DNA of 64,000 bases from Flavobacterium endoglycinae (GTDB taxonomy: Bacteria > Bacteroidota > Bacteroidia > Flavobacteriales > Flavobacteriaceae): assembly GCF_017352115.1 (NCBI RefSeq), contig NZ_CP071448.1, positions 4,699,001 through 4,763,000 of the forward strand. The letters run 5' to 3'. The position numbers were made by a program, and so were the translations under genes. This document shows positions 33,498 to 43,186 of the stretch, piece by piece; within the stretch, counting starts at the first letter, position 1, and the number at the start of each line of letters is the position of its first letter. Under the pieces are notes generated by a model. That model was not told the DNA's origin. It saw only the letters and a program-made list of their open reading frames with translations, and made no database searches.

Positions 33498-36400
33498 TTA
33501 AAATTTTAAATTGAATCCTGCTGTAAACGTTCTTACGTTTGGATATCCTCCATAATCCAATCCTAAATTGGTATTACTTCTGGAGTTGGTATCGTTCAGG
33601 TAATTGGTTTCAGGATCTGTTCCCGGATAATCGGTAATGGTCCAAAGGTTTTGGGCACTGATGTAAAAACGAACTTTGCTTAATCCCATTTTCGAAACTA
33701 CCTTTTCATTTAAACTATATCCTAAAGAAATGTTTTTTAAACGGATGTAACTTCCATCATACACAAATCTTGACGTGATTCTTTTCGTTCTCGCTGCGTT
33801 TGCCGGAACATTAGTGTCTGTATTCGTTGGAGTCCACGCATCTAAAACCTCAGTTGTCGCATTGTTGTTTCCAGAAGCTAATTCCATCAAAGTATAGTTC
33901 AAGATTTGACCTCCTTGTGAACCTTGGAAAAAGATATTCAAATCCAGATTTTTATACGTGAAATCATTGTTTAATCCGAAGATGAAATCCGGATTTGGAT
34001 TTCCTATGATGGTTTTATCTTGAGAATCCAGTTTTCCGTCGCCATTGTAATCTCTGAATTTTTCTCCTCCCGGAGCGGTTTCAAAGTTTCCCGGTAAAAC
34101 AGTTTCTCCCTGCTGAATTACGCCATCATAAATGAATCCGAAGAAAGACCCAACCGGTTGTCCCACTCGTAAAATCTGCGATTCAGTTGCCAAGAAATGT
34201 CCTGGAGCAGAATTGATTAAAAGGTCTTTGTTATCGGCTAATTTTAATACTTTGTTTTTGTTGGATGAAATATTAAAGTTGGTTGACCATGTAAAATCAG
34301 CGCCAACGAAATTTCTGGTGTTGATACCCAATTCCCATCCTTTGTTTTCTAATTCACCCACGTTTTGAAGCTGCGAAGCAATTCCCGAAACTCCCGGAAG
34401 CGGTCTGTTGAACAATAAATCTTTCGTGATGGTTTTGTAATAATCCGCTGTAATGCTGATTCGGTTATCGAATAAACCTAAATCAATTCCATAATCCTGC
34501 TGATAAGAGGTTTCCCATTTCAAGTTCGGATTGTCTAATGAAGTCAACTGCACCGCATTGGTAATGACGTCGCCGCTTACATAATAGATTTCAGAAAATC
34601 GTGAAAGGGTAGAGTAAGCGCCAATCGAAGGATTTCCTGTTGCTCCGTAACTTGCTCTTAATTTTAGGTTTGAAATGGTTTTACTGTCTTTTAAGAAATT
34701 TTCTTTTCCGATGTTCCATCCAATGGCTCCAGAAGGAAAAGTTCCGTATTTGTAGTTTTTACTAAAGCTTGAAGAACCATCTCGTCTGGCTGTAAATGTT
34801 AGTAAATATTTATCGTCGTAATCAAAATTCAACCTTCCGAAAGCTGAAATCAATTCTGTTTCAGATAATCCTGAATCTGGTTTTAAGAAAACTGTTCCTG
34901 CACCCAGATTTCGGTATGAATTGGTATTCGTTAAAAATCCTCTTGAAGCGGCGTATGAATTTTCGTTTTTGTTTTTTTGATACGAATATCCAGCCAAAAC
35001 CGTCAGCATTCCTTTTGCAATTACTTCACGTTTGAAAGTCAAATAATTCTCTGTTAAGAAAGAAGAAAATCGGGTATTATTTACAGAAGCTTCTCCTTTG
35101 ATGTTTTTTCCAGCAATTAAAGTAGATGGAATAAATCGTCCGGTTTGCGAATTATTATCGGTTAAACCCAAAGTGGTTTTAAAATCAAGGCCTTTTGTGA
35201 TTTGATATTGTGCAAAGAAATTGTTTCGGTTTACAATAGAAACGGTTTCCAGAATATTTTCCATTGCTGTTGCGTACGGATTGTCTATGTCGTCTCCAAT
35301 TGGAGCTGTTGTCGTGTACGTTCCATCTTCGTTATAAATTCCTTTATCCGGCATAAAACGATACGCTGACGCAATTACACCTGCAGCACCAGTTCCTCCA
35401 GCGCCTGTCTGGCTGATGATTCCTTCTTTGTTTTGCTTGCTTGTAAACGTGTTTAAACCGACTTTTAATTTAGGAGACAAATCGGCTTCAAGATTGGCTA
35501 CAATGGTGTATCTGTCAATTCCTGAATTGATTACCACTCCGTTTTGGTTGAAATACGTTCCAGAAACATAATATTTTACATTTTCTGATCCGCCTGAAAA
35601 AGACAATTGCGAATTCGAAATCAATCCATCACGATAAATAACATCCTGCCAATCTGTATTTGCCGGGCCTTGTGTATGTGTGGTGAAACTTTTGCGATAC
35701 GCCGCAAACTGATCTGCATTTAATAAATGCAATTTGTTATTAACCGTTTGTACCGAAGTCGAATTGCTGAATTCAATTACTGGTTTTCCTGCTTTTCCTT
35801 TTTTGGTCGTTACCATGATAACCCCGTTTGAACCTCTTGATCCGTAAATCGCAGTTGCCGAAGCATCTTTTAAAACTTCAATCGAAGCAATATCCTGAGG
35901 AGCCGGCATCGAAACACCTGCAAAACCATCTACTACAACCAGTGCATCACCGCTGGCATTGATAGAAGTTCCGCCGCGGACCCTGATTTTTGTTGGAGCG
36001 CCTGGTTCACCGCCGTTATTGGTCATTACCGAAACACCCGCTGCACGTCCTTGTAATGCTTGTTCTGCGCTTAATACGGGATAAGCGGTAAGCTCTTTTG
36101 CCGTTACAGATGATACAGATCCTGTAATATCGCTCTTTTTACGTGTACCATAACCGACTACAATAACTTCGTCGAGCGCTTTGGTATCTGGTTTTAAACT
36201 GACATTAATAACACTTTTAGTTCCAACTGGAACTTCAACAGTTTGAAATCCAACAAAATTAAAAACTAAAACAGCATTTTTTTCTCCTACAATTACAGTA
36301 TAATTTCCGTCCATATCGGCAGAAGCACCTACAGAGGAATTTTTGATATATACATTAGCACCAGGAAGTCCGAGTAAATCTTCGCTTGACGTAATTTTCC

Positions 36401-36500
36401 CCGTCACTTTTCGTTCCTGTGCGTACATCACGATATTCACCAGTAAAAAAGTTACCAGTAAACACCATTTAAACGGTTTGATTTTTTGGTCTGTAAACAT
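33498..36500 (-). CDS. SusC-like TonB-dependent outer-membrane transporter (PUL2)
   Basis: This is a 1000-residue SusC/RagA transporter. The signal peptide ends about residue 28 (NIVMYAQ). A carboxypeptidase-D-like domain (about 31-105) contains GANVYIKNSSVG and DMDGNYTV. The linker DEVIVVGYGTRKK and the plug with VLKDASATAIYGSRGSNGVI follow, then the barrel with DYNGDGKLDSQDKTIIGNPNPDFIFG and a final NLKF. It differs clearly from the PUL1 SusC, consistent with a different ligand. It starts the SusC-SusD-GH88-GH2-GH2 run and has its own upstream region with a candidate promoter and operator, separate from the sensor gene upstream. Confidence 0.96.
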   Translation of the reverse strand: MFTDQKIKPFKWCLLVTFLLVNIVMYAQERKVTGKITSSEDLLGLPGANVYIKNSSVGASADMDGNYTVIVGEKNAVLVFNFVGFQTVEVPVGTKSVINVSLKPDTKALDEVIVVGYGTRKKSDITGSVSSVTAKELTAYPVLSAEQALQGRAAGVSVMTNNGGEPGAPTKIRVRGGTSINASGDALVVVDGFAGVSMPAPQDIASIEVLKDASATAIYGSRGSNGVIMVTTKKGKAGKPVIEFSNSTSVQTVNNKLHLLNADQFAAYRKSFTTHTQGPANTDWQDVIYRDGLISNSQLSFSGGSENVKYYVSGTYFNQNGVVINSGIDRYTIVANLEADLSPKLKVGLNTFTSKQNKEGIISQTGAGGTGAAGVIASAYRFMPDKGIYNEDGTYTTTAPIGDDIDNPYATAMENILETVSIVNRNNFFAQYQITKGLDFKTTLGLTDNNSQTGRFIPSTLIAGKNIKGEASVNNTRFSSFLTENYLTFKREVIAKGMLTVLAGYSYQKNKNENSYAASRGFLTNTNSYRNLGAGTVFLKPDSGLSETELISAFGRLNFDYDDKYLLTFTARRDGSSSFSKNYKYGTFPSGAIGWNIGKENFLKDSKTISNLKLRASYGATGNPSIGAYSTLSRFSEIYYVSGDVITNAVQLTSLDNPNLKWETSYQQDYGIDLGLFDNRISITADYYKTITKDLLFNRPLPGVSGIASQLQNVGELENKGWELGINTRNFVGADFTWSTNFNISSNKNKVLKLADNKDLLINSAPGHFLATESQILRVGQPVGSFFGFIYDGVIQQGETVLPGNFETAPGGEKFRDYNGDGKLDSQDKTIIGNPNPDFIFGLNNDFTYKNLDLNIFFQGSQGGQILNYTLMELASGNNNATTEVLDAWTPTNTDTNVPANAARTKRITSRFVYDGSYIRLKNISLGYSLNEKVVSKMGLSKVRFYISAQNLWTITDYPGTDPETNYLNDTNSRSNTNLGLDYGGYPNVRTFTAGFNLKF

Positions 36501-36622
36501 TCATTTTTTGGTTTTAAGGTTAATGTTAGATAAAGTAGAAAAGCAATAAACTCATTCCGATTATCATAATGACAAACAGAATCTGCAATAACAACAAGTT
36601 TGTTTTTTTGATTTTCATATCG

Positions 36623-36658
36623 CAAATGTATTAGCCGAAAACGATATAGAAATACAAA
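36623..36658 (-). promoter_or_regulatory. Candidate promoter for PUL2 susC
   Basis: On the minus strand TACATTTG (36630-36623) fits the -7 consensus TAnnTTTG, and TTTG (36658-36655) could serve as the -33 element, with 24 bases between, one more than the usual range. The transcript would start near 36616, leaving a leader of about 115 bases. Confidence 0.4.
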
Positions 36659-36680
36659 AAAGGGTATCTAAAAATACAGA
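36649..36680 (-). promoter_or_regulatory. Motif shared with the DUF4861 upstream region
   Basis: GAAATACAAAA, then AGGGTA, then TACAGA occur in the same order and spacing (32 bases in all) as at 48561-48591 (31 bases). Both lie upstream of minus-strand PUL2 genes. Inferred to be the binding site of the PUL2 hybrid two-component regulator. Confidence 0.5.
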
Positions 36681-36690
36681 TACCCTTTTT
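36657..36690 (-). terminator. Hairpin after the sensor gene
   Basis: AAAAAGGGTATCT (36657-36669) pairs with AGATACCCTTTTT (36678-36690), a perfect 13-bp stem with T runs on both strands. It would end the sensor transcript before susC, but it overlaps the shared motif, so it may be an operator instead or as well. Confidence 0.6.
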
Positions 36691-36784
36691 GAAGCCTTAA
36701 AAACAAGGATTTTGAATTCTTAATTGTGAATTGTGAATTGTAAAAATTAAAAAATAGTCACATTAACAATTTACCATTAATAAT

Positions 36785-39700
36785 TTACAATTTAATAGTT
36801 GAAGATTTATAAAATTTGTCGGCGTATTGAGATGGTGTTTCACCGTACTTTTTCTGAAAGCATTTGCTAAAGTATTTCGGATTGTTAAAACCGACTTTAT
36901 AACTGATTTCAGAAACCGTTAATTTGTTTTGTTCCAATAGTTGAGCGGCACGTTTTAATCTGATTTCATGGATAAATTCATTTGGTGTACAATTCGTCCA
37001 AGCTTTGATTTTTAAAAACAACATGGTTCTGCTTACACCTAATTCTGAACAGAAAAACGGAATATCGAATTGTTCGTTTGAAATGTTTTCTTCCACAATT
37101 TTGAAAGCTTTTTTAAGAAGTTCTTCATCTAGAGAAGAAACCGTAATTTCTGACGGAATAAAACTGTCTTCGCTTGTAAACTTGATTCTTAAACGTTCTG
37201 TCGTATTCAGGAGGTTTTTAACACGGAGTCTGAATTCCATTAAATTAAAAGGTTTACTGATGTAATCATCGGCGCCGCTTTCCAATCCTTCAAATTTGTA
37301 AACCAATGAAGATCTCGAAGTGAGGAGGATAACCGGAATATGACTGGTTTTGATGTTTTCTTTGATTTTTGAACACAATTCAGTTCCAACCATTTCAGGC
37401 ATAATTACATCACTGATAATCAAATTCGGAACAAATTTTAAAGCTTTTTCCAAACCAATTTTGCCATTTTCCGCTTCAATAATGTTGTAATCTTTTTTGA
37501 GAAGATTTTTCATGAACTTTCTCAATACTTTATGATCTTCAACAAGTAGAATGGTCTGTTTTTCTTCGTTTACAATTAAATCTTCAATGTCATCATTTTC
37601 TACAACTTCCGAAGGTTCCAACTGTGCAGCATATTGCGCAATATCATCACTGATTTTAAAATCAGGAATAATTTCGCTGTCCAGAAGATGTTCGCGTCCA
37701 AGCGGTAATGTTACTTTAAAAATAACCCCGCCATTCGTTTTGTTGGTAACATCGATTTTTCCTTTATGTAATTCGACAATATTTTTTACGATTGAAAGCC
37801 CAATTCCGGTTCCTTTATTGTAATTTTTCTGAACCTGATTGTGTGTCGGAACTTCAAAAAATAAATCGAAAATTTTATCAATATGTTCTTCAGAAATGCC
37901 TACACCGGAATCTTCAATCGCAATAAAAAGATTCTGCTGATCGTGATTGATTTTAACTTTAATAGAACCGCCTTTTGGAGTGTATCTAAATGCATTCGAA
38001 ATCAGATTATAAAATACACGTTCGAGTTTGTAGCGGTCAAAATAGACTAAGATTTCTTCATTTTCAGTTTCAAATGTATAATCGTAACCGCCATCTTTGG
38101 CATATTCGATAAATGACAAAAAGATTTCTTTGGTGAATTTGACAATATTTCCGTTTGCCGATTCTAGTGCAACTTGATGATTTTCTAGTTTCCTGAAATC
38201 CATTAAACGGTTAATCAGACTCAACAGATGGTTGGCACTTCCTTCAATAACCAGAAGCTTTTTGTACATTTCGTTGGTTCCGTTATAATCGGCGAGAATT
38301 TGCTGTAATGGACCTAAAATCAACGTTAAAGGAGTTCTGAATTCGTGTGAAATATTGGTAAAGAAATCCAGTTTTAATTTGTTGTTTTCTTCAATTCGCT
38401 GCGTTTCCAGATATTCCAGTTCGAGTTTTTGTTTCAATCTCGCTTTCGATTTCATAATCCAGATCAAACCGTATAAACCTAAACCAATTATAATTCCGTA
38501 CAACAAAAATGCCCAAATACTGCGCCACGGAGCCGGATTTACAATAACCGTTAAAGTGGTTGGGGTTTCATTCCAAACACCGTCGTTATTGGCTCCACGC
38601 ACTTCAAACGTATATGTGCCTGGATTTTGAATTGCAAAGTTGGCTTCGCTGTTTTTAGTCGTCGTCCAGTTGTTTTCTAAACCTGTTAATCGATAACTGT
38701 ATTGATTGTTCTTGGATCGAACGTAATTCGGGATCGCAAAGCTGATCGAGAAATTCGCTTTGTCATAATCCAACGTAATAGTTTTGGTAAAACCAATACT
38801 TTGTTCTAAAATCCCGTCTTTATCGTGCGCATGTACTGTTTCGTTTTTGATTTTCAAATCGGTAATTAAAACTTGCGGAGCATAATTGTTTAGGGAAATT
38901 TTTGTAGCATCGAAAAAAGTTGCTCCAGACGGACTTCCAAAATAAAATTGATTCGAACCTAATTTTAAAGCCGAATTATCATTGAATTCATTGCTCGCCA
39001 AACCATCTTTTTGGTCGTAAATCACAACCGATTTTTTTATCGTATTGTATTTGATAATTCCTTGGTTGGTGCTGATCCAAAGGTTTTTATCGTCATCTTC
39101 TAAAATTGAATGAATAGAAGTAATGACTGTATTTCCAAATTTTAGATTGATTCTGTTGAATTTTTTTCCGTCGAAATAGTGCAGTCCTTTTGCTTTTGTT
39201 CCCACCCAGATTTTATTTTGAGAATCTTGAAATAAAGTCAAAATATCATCGCCAGACAAAGAAGAATGATCATAAAAGAAATGCTGTATTTGGTATTTCT
39301 TCGGATTAAAATTTTGAAGCGGAATGCGATTTAGACCATTTTGTGTTCCAACCCAAAGTGAATTTTGTTTGTCAACCAAAAGTGTTCTAAGAATGTTATT
39401 GGTTAAGAAAACAGGTTTGGTGTTGTCGTTTCCAATCACATCAAAAGTTTTGGTGATAGTGTTGTAACGAATTAATCCTTTACCAAAAGTGCCAATCCAT
39501 AAAATAGAACCTTCTGTTTTTAGAGCATATACACCAGTATCTTTTAGTAAAACGGTTAAATCGGATGAAATTTTCTGGTCTTCGATTCTTTTAGAAATTG
39601 TATTATATGCTGATAATCCTTTCGAAAAAGTGCCAATCCATAATGTATGATCTTCTGAAAGACACATCGCTTTGATGTCATTTTTATTCGATTGTCCCGT

Positions 39701-40879
39701 TTTGCTGTTGATGTAACTCACAGCTTCGGTGTTTTTATTGTAAATGGTAATTCCGCCGCCTTCAGTTCCAAAATAAATGTTCTGGTTTTTATCAGAAATA
39801 ATAGAACTCACGACATCAAAACTCATGGGAATCTTTTTCGAATTTTGATTGTAGTTAGAGAAATTCACATTCGAAACATCCCAAAGATTTACGCCTTTGT
39901 AATAACAGCCAATCCAGATCGAACCTTTTTTATCCATAAAAACCGACTTCACTTTGTCGATTCCGTTGTTATTATTGGTATTATTGATTTTCTGCAGACT
40001 TTTATCTTTTCCTAAAATGTAAATTCCGTCATAAGAACCAATCCATAAAGAACCTTGATTATCAATTATTAAAGAGCGAATATCGGTATTGATTTCACGA
40101 TATCTTTCGGCGGGTAAAAAAGAAACAAAAGCTTTTTCTTTCTGATCAAATTTCAGAAGTCCTTTGTTTTTTGTTCCCACCCATAAACTGCCATCTTTTT
40201 CTTCAATTACCGATTGTACGTTTAATAAATCAGTTGTGTTTAGCGGATAATTTTTAAAGCTGAATTTCCCGTTTTTTCGGTTTATCAATTGACACAAACC
40301 TTTTGTAGTTCCAATCCAGATTTCGCCTTTTTTGGTTTGTAAAATGCTCAGAATATTATTGCTGGGAAGGGTGGAAGCATCATCATCAGAATGAAAAACT
40401 GAAGTAAATAATCCTGATTTTTTATTGAAAACTGTTAATCCTTTTGAAGTTCCAAACCACATTTCGCCGCCAATTTCTCGAATGCTCCAAACCGCATTGT
40501 TGCTGATGGTATGATTGGCTTTGGTATGAAGATATCGTGTAAAACGGTTCGAAACAGGATCATAACAGTTTAAGCCATTGTAAGTTCCCACCCAGATTTT
40601 CCCTGAATTGTCTTCTTCAATAGCTAAAATATCATTGTTGCTGATGGAATATTTATTAGAAACATCATTCCTGAAAACGGTAAAGCGGCTTCCATCATAT
40701 TTATTTAAACCATCGCGGGTTCCAAACCACATCTGCCCAAATTTATCCTGATGAATGGCAATGACAGAACTCTGCGAAAGTCCGTCAGTTGTTGAGAAAT
40801 TTTTTAGGCGGTATTTATTTTGGGAAAATGAATTTCCGAAAACAAATACAATTGCGAGAAAAGCTATTTTATATTTCAT
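36785..40879 (-). CDS. Hybrid two-component system sensor/regulator (HTCS)
   Basis: This one-protein two-component system controls PUL expression in response to oligosaccharide. It is 1364 residues from ATG 40879, with a signal peptide ending NSFSQ. Order: about fourteen periplasmic propeller repeats (two seven-bladed propellers; WFGTRDGLNKYDG-type units), a Y_Y_Y domain, a transmembrane helix near 781-805, a histidine kinase with phosphoacceptor His845 in NISHEFRTPL, an ATPase with GTGIGLSIVKN, a receiver with Asp1157 in ISDVIMPEM, and a C-terminal AraC-type HTH. An earlier in-frame ATG (40912) would add 11 residues encoded in a repeat arm and is unlikely. Its location next to susC makes PUL2 its target. 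Confidence 0.95.
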   Translation of the reverse strand: MKYKIAFLAIVFVFGNSFSQNKYRLKNFSTTDGLSQSSVIAIHQDKFGQMWFGTRDGLNKYDGSRFTVFRNDVSNKYSISNNDILAIEEDNSGKIWVGTYNGLNCYDPVSNRFTRYLHTKANHTISNNAVWSIREIGGEMWFGTSKGLTVFNKKSGLFTSVFHSDDDASTLPSNNILSILQTKKGEIWIGTTKGLCQLINRKNGKFSFKNYPLNTTDLLNVQSVIEEKDGSLWVGTKNKGLLKFDQKEKAFVSFLPAERYREINTDIRSLIIDNQGSLWIGSYDGIYILGKDKSLQKINNTNNNNGIDKVKSVFMDKKGSIWIGCYYKGVNLWDVSNVNFSNYNQNSKKIPMSFDVVSSIISDKNQNIYFGTEGGGITIYNKNTEAVSYINSKTGQSNKNDIKAMCLSEDHTLWIGTFSKGLSAYNTISKRIEDQKISSDLTVLLKDTGVYALKTEGSILWIGTFGKGLIRYNTITKTFDVIGNDNTKPVFLTNNILRTLLVDKQNSLWVGTQNGLNRIPLQNFNPKKYQIQHFFYDHSSLSGDDILTLFQDSQNKIWVGTKAKGLHYFDGKKFNRINLKFGNTVITSIHSILEDDDKNLWISTNQGIIKYNTIKKSVVIYDQKDGLASNEFNDNSALKLGSNQFYFGSPSGATFFDATKISLNNYAPQVLITDLKIKNETVHAHDKDGILEQSIGFTKTITLDYDKANFSISFAIPNYVRSKNNQYSYRLTGLENNWTTTKNSEANFAIQNPGTYTFEVRGANNDGVWNETPTTLTVIVNPAPWRSIWAFLLYGIIIGLGLYGLIWIMKSKARLKQKLELEYLETQRIEENNKLKLDFFTNISHEFRTPLTLILGPLQQILADYNGTNEMYKKLLVIEGSANHLLSLINRLMDFRKLENHQVALESANGNIVKFTKEIFLSFIEYAKDGGYDYTFETENEEILVYFDRYKLERVFYNLISNAFRYTPKGGSIKVKINHDQQNLFIAIEDSGVGISEEHIDKIFDLFFEVPTHNQVQKNYNKGTGIGLSIVKNIVELHKGKIDVTNKTNGGVIFKVTLPLGREHLLDSEIIPDFKISDDIAQYAAQLEPSEVVENDDIEDLIVNEEKQTILLVEDHKVLRKFMKNLLKKDYNIIEAENGKIGLEKALKFVPNLIISDVIMPEMVGTELCSKIKENIKTSHIPVILLTSRSSLVYKFEGLESGADDYISKPFNLMEFRLRVKNLLNTTERLRIKFTSEDSFIPSEITVSSLDEELLKKAFKIVEENISNEQFDIPFFCSELGVSRTMLFLKIKAWTNCTPNEFIHEIRLKRAAQLLEQNKLTVSEISYKVGFNNPKYFSKCFQKKYGETPSQYADKFYKSSTIKL

Positions 40880-40893
40880 AGCGTTTATGTTTT

Positions 40894-41018
40894 TTTTTCG
40901 CCACCAATTCACGAATTATTTATAATTTAAATTTGAATAATTCGTGAGTTTTTGCCATTTCAACACAAATAAAATCAAATCAAAAGATTAGAGAAATTCG
41001 TGAATTCGTGGCGAAAAA
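40894..41018. repeat. Inverted repeat upstream of the HTCS gene
   Basis: Arms 40894-40917 and 40995-41018 (TTTTTCGCCAC... / ...GTGGCGAAAAA) match at 23 of 24 positions. An inner hairpin ACGAATTATT / AATAATTCGT lies at about 40911-40943. Confidence 0.75.
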
Positions 41019-41046
41019 CCTTGTAATCTGTGGCAAAAATTTTAGG

Positions 41047-42675
41047 CTATTTTAAGCGTTTTTGTAATTGATAATCGTAAAGAGACGGAATTTTTTCAAT
41101 TGGAATATTCAAAAATTCAATATAAGGATCAATATCGTATTTGATTTCAAATTTCGCATTTCCGTGAACGCCAATAATTCGGGCTAAAGCGCCATCTTTC
41201 ATTCCGTATAATAAAACTGGTTTTGAAGTATCTGGATTTTCAACTTGAACGTTTAGATTCCAAAACGTACTGAAAGGTCCATGAGAAGGTTTCCAATAAT
41301 CGGCACCGCCGCCGCCAAATAAAGCGTAACTATTGTTTTTGTCAGCCTTTAAATGAACGGTAATATTATCAAACAAATTTTGGTGATTCGCTCCCGAATG
41401 CTGATCTAAAACCGGATCTGTAAAAATTTCACAGTTTTGATACACATTTTTTGTAGCAAAAGTGTTGAAACTTAACGGATGAACGGCTGAATTATAAATT
41501 TTCAGGTTCTTCACCAAAATGTTATGCACACCGCCTAAAGTTACGGTGTAATGTGCTAAATGCGGACCATCTGTCGTAATATCCTGAATAGTAACGTTAG
41601 AAACTTCCTCGGCTAAAATACCGCTGTCGGCATTGGTGATTTTTACATCTTTAACCCAGCTGTTGAAAAGGCGAGTCAGGAAAATACCGTTATTTCCGGG
41701 TTCGACATGATGTGCCACTCGTGGAATATCTGGAAAAGTAAAACGAAGATGCTCAATTCCGACTTCATTTAAATGTTTCCATTCCACTAATTGCGCCTGA
41801 TAACTCGGTTTTATCGAAATGGTTAATGGCGTTTTTAAAGTGATTTTAGAACCAGAAATTTTAATGATTTCTACCTGTTGCCTTACAATGGGCAGTTTTG
41901 GAAATTTCCAATGATGCGAACCGGGTTTTACTTTGGAACCTTGATATAAATCTTTGATGATTTCGCCGTTTTCACCGTCTTTATTAAACAATTGCAATTC
42001 GACAACATCGCCGACTTTTAAGCCTTTTACATCAGAAACGGTTATAATATTTTCGCCCATTTTTCCCAAACTGACTTTCGCCAACGGATTTGATTCTGGC
42101 TCGTATTTATCGAGATATGATTTTACACGCTCGCCCGGAACCTGCGTCCAGATAAAACCGCCAGACCATGCATATTGCGAAAAAGGAAGATCGATATTGT
42201 TTTCGGGTTCGCGCTGTCTTTTGTCGAAAGTGGTTAAATATTCCCGAAGCTCAGCTAAAACTTCTGAATCTTTAAGATACATCATAGGTCTTGGACAATA
42301 AATTTCGGTTCCGTTCTCAGCAGAACCAGCACCTCGAAGTACAAAATTGCTTCGTTCGATATACAAAATATCGCTTAGAATAATTCGTCCCGCGGGTAAT
42401 TGTAAAATTACGTTTCCTTCAATGGCATTTGCTGCTTTAAAAGCTTTTAAAAGCGCTTTCGAATCGTCTAGATTATCATTTGCTTTTACGCCAAAATCAA
42501 CAGCATTAATGATTTTTCCGTTCACTTCAGGAATTTGGCTTTCGCCGAAATGATAGCCTGCATAGCTGAAATCAGGCAGATAATCGGTTTTTGAAGTAAT
42601 AATTTTAGGTAATTCCTGCGAAAGCAAAGTATTCATGAAAAGACCGCAGGATGTAAGAAGGATTTGGCGAATCAT
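41047..42675 (-). CDS. Right-handed beta-helix protein, polysaccharide-lyase-like
   Basis: This is a 542-residue exported protein (signal ending LLSQ, about 20). The start NAVDFGVKANDNLDDSKALL matches the pectate-lyase-3/GH28-related domain, and VILQLPAGRIILSD and NFVLRGAGS follow as first coils of a parallel beta-helix. Later turns include GNNGIFLTRLFNSWVKDV and DITTDGPHLAHYTVTLGG. The C-terminus ends SLYDYQLQKRLK, a tail seen in Bacteroidota beta-helix lyases. I cannot assign a numbered lyase family or catalytic residues. Given GH88 in the same locus, a uronate-specific lyase producing unsaturated ends is the best reading; a GH28-like hydrolase is the alternative. Confidence 0.75.
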   Translation of the reverse strand: MIRQILLTSCGLFMNTLLSQELPKIITSKTDYLPDFSYAGYHFGESQIPEVNGKIINAVDFGVKANDNLDDSKALLKAFKAANAIEGNVILQLPAGRIILSDILYIERSNFVLRGAGSAENGTEIYCPRPMMYLKDSEVLAELREYLTTFDKRQREPENNIDLPFSQYAWSGGFIWTQVPGERVKSYLDKYEPESNPLAKVSLGKMGENIITVSDVKGLKVGDVVELQLFNKDGENGEIIKDLYQGSKVKPGSHHWKFPKLPIVRQQVEIIKISGSKITLKTPLTISIKPSYQAQLVEWKHLNEVGIEHLRFTFPDIPRVAHHVEPGNNGIFLTRLFNSWVKDVKITNADSGILAEEVSNVTIQDITTDGPHLAHYTVTLGGVHNILVKNLKIYNSAVHPLSFNTFATKNVYQNCEIFTDPVLDQHSGANHQNLFDNITVHLKADKNNSYALFGGGGADYWKPSHGPFSTFWNLNVQVENPDTSKPVLLYGMKDGALARIIGVHGNAKFEIKYDIDPYIEFLNIPIEKIPSLYDYQLQKRLK

Positions 42676-43186
42676 GGTTTTGTGGTTTTTGTGGTTAGTT
42701 AGTTTTTTTGAGAGTTTGCTGCTAAGGCGCCAAGCACGAAGGTTTTTATAAAGCTTTGTGTTTTAATCTCGCAAAGACACAAAGTCGCAAAGCTTTTGTA
42801 TCATTAAGCCAAGATTTTTCTTCTTTCTCAGATCTTGCAGATTTAGCGATTTTTTTCTCATAGCCAATGGTTTTAGCCATTGGAACGCAACGTAAATCAC
42901 AATACGTTTCCCAAGGTCGAAACCTTGGGCTATGTTTGCTTTTATGTTTAAAAATTTTGTGTCATAGCGAGATTAAAAAACACAAGTTTATTATTTATTT
43001 CACGCAGATTTAAAATGATTTAAGCAGATAGCAGAGATTTATTAAATTTTAAATCGTATTAAAATCTGCTCAATCTTCCAGATCTGCGTGAAACAAAAAA
43101 ACTTTGCGTTTCAGCGACTTCGCAAGACTAAAAGCACAAAGCTTTAAAAAACTTCGTGCCTTAGTGTCTTAGTGGAAAAACCCTCA
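42676..43186. other. 511-base repeat-filled gap before uxuA end
   Basis: Between the lyase-like gene and uxuA. From left: CTCGCAAAGACACAAAG words (about 42763-42800), paired-hairpin copy B (42864-42929), a CACGCAGATTTAAAATG... / ...ATCTGCGTGAAA inverted pair (about 43001-43093), and CTTTGCG / CTTAGTG words to the end. No coding sequence was found. Confidence 0.6.
42864..42929 (-). repeat. Paired-hairpin element, copy B
   Basis: CCAATGG-TTTTAG-CCATTGG (42864-42883) is followed by CCCAAGGT-CGA-AACCTTGGG (42910-42929). The spacer ATCACAATACGTTTC is the reverse complement of the copy C spacer, so copies B and C are the same element in opposite orientation. Confidence 0.8.

Noticed and set aside
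40880..40912. Upstream HTCS start at 40912
   Set aside because: The 11 extra residues are encoded partly in an inverted-repeat arm and would precede a perfect signal peptide start at 40879.
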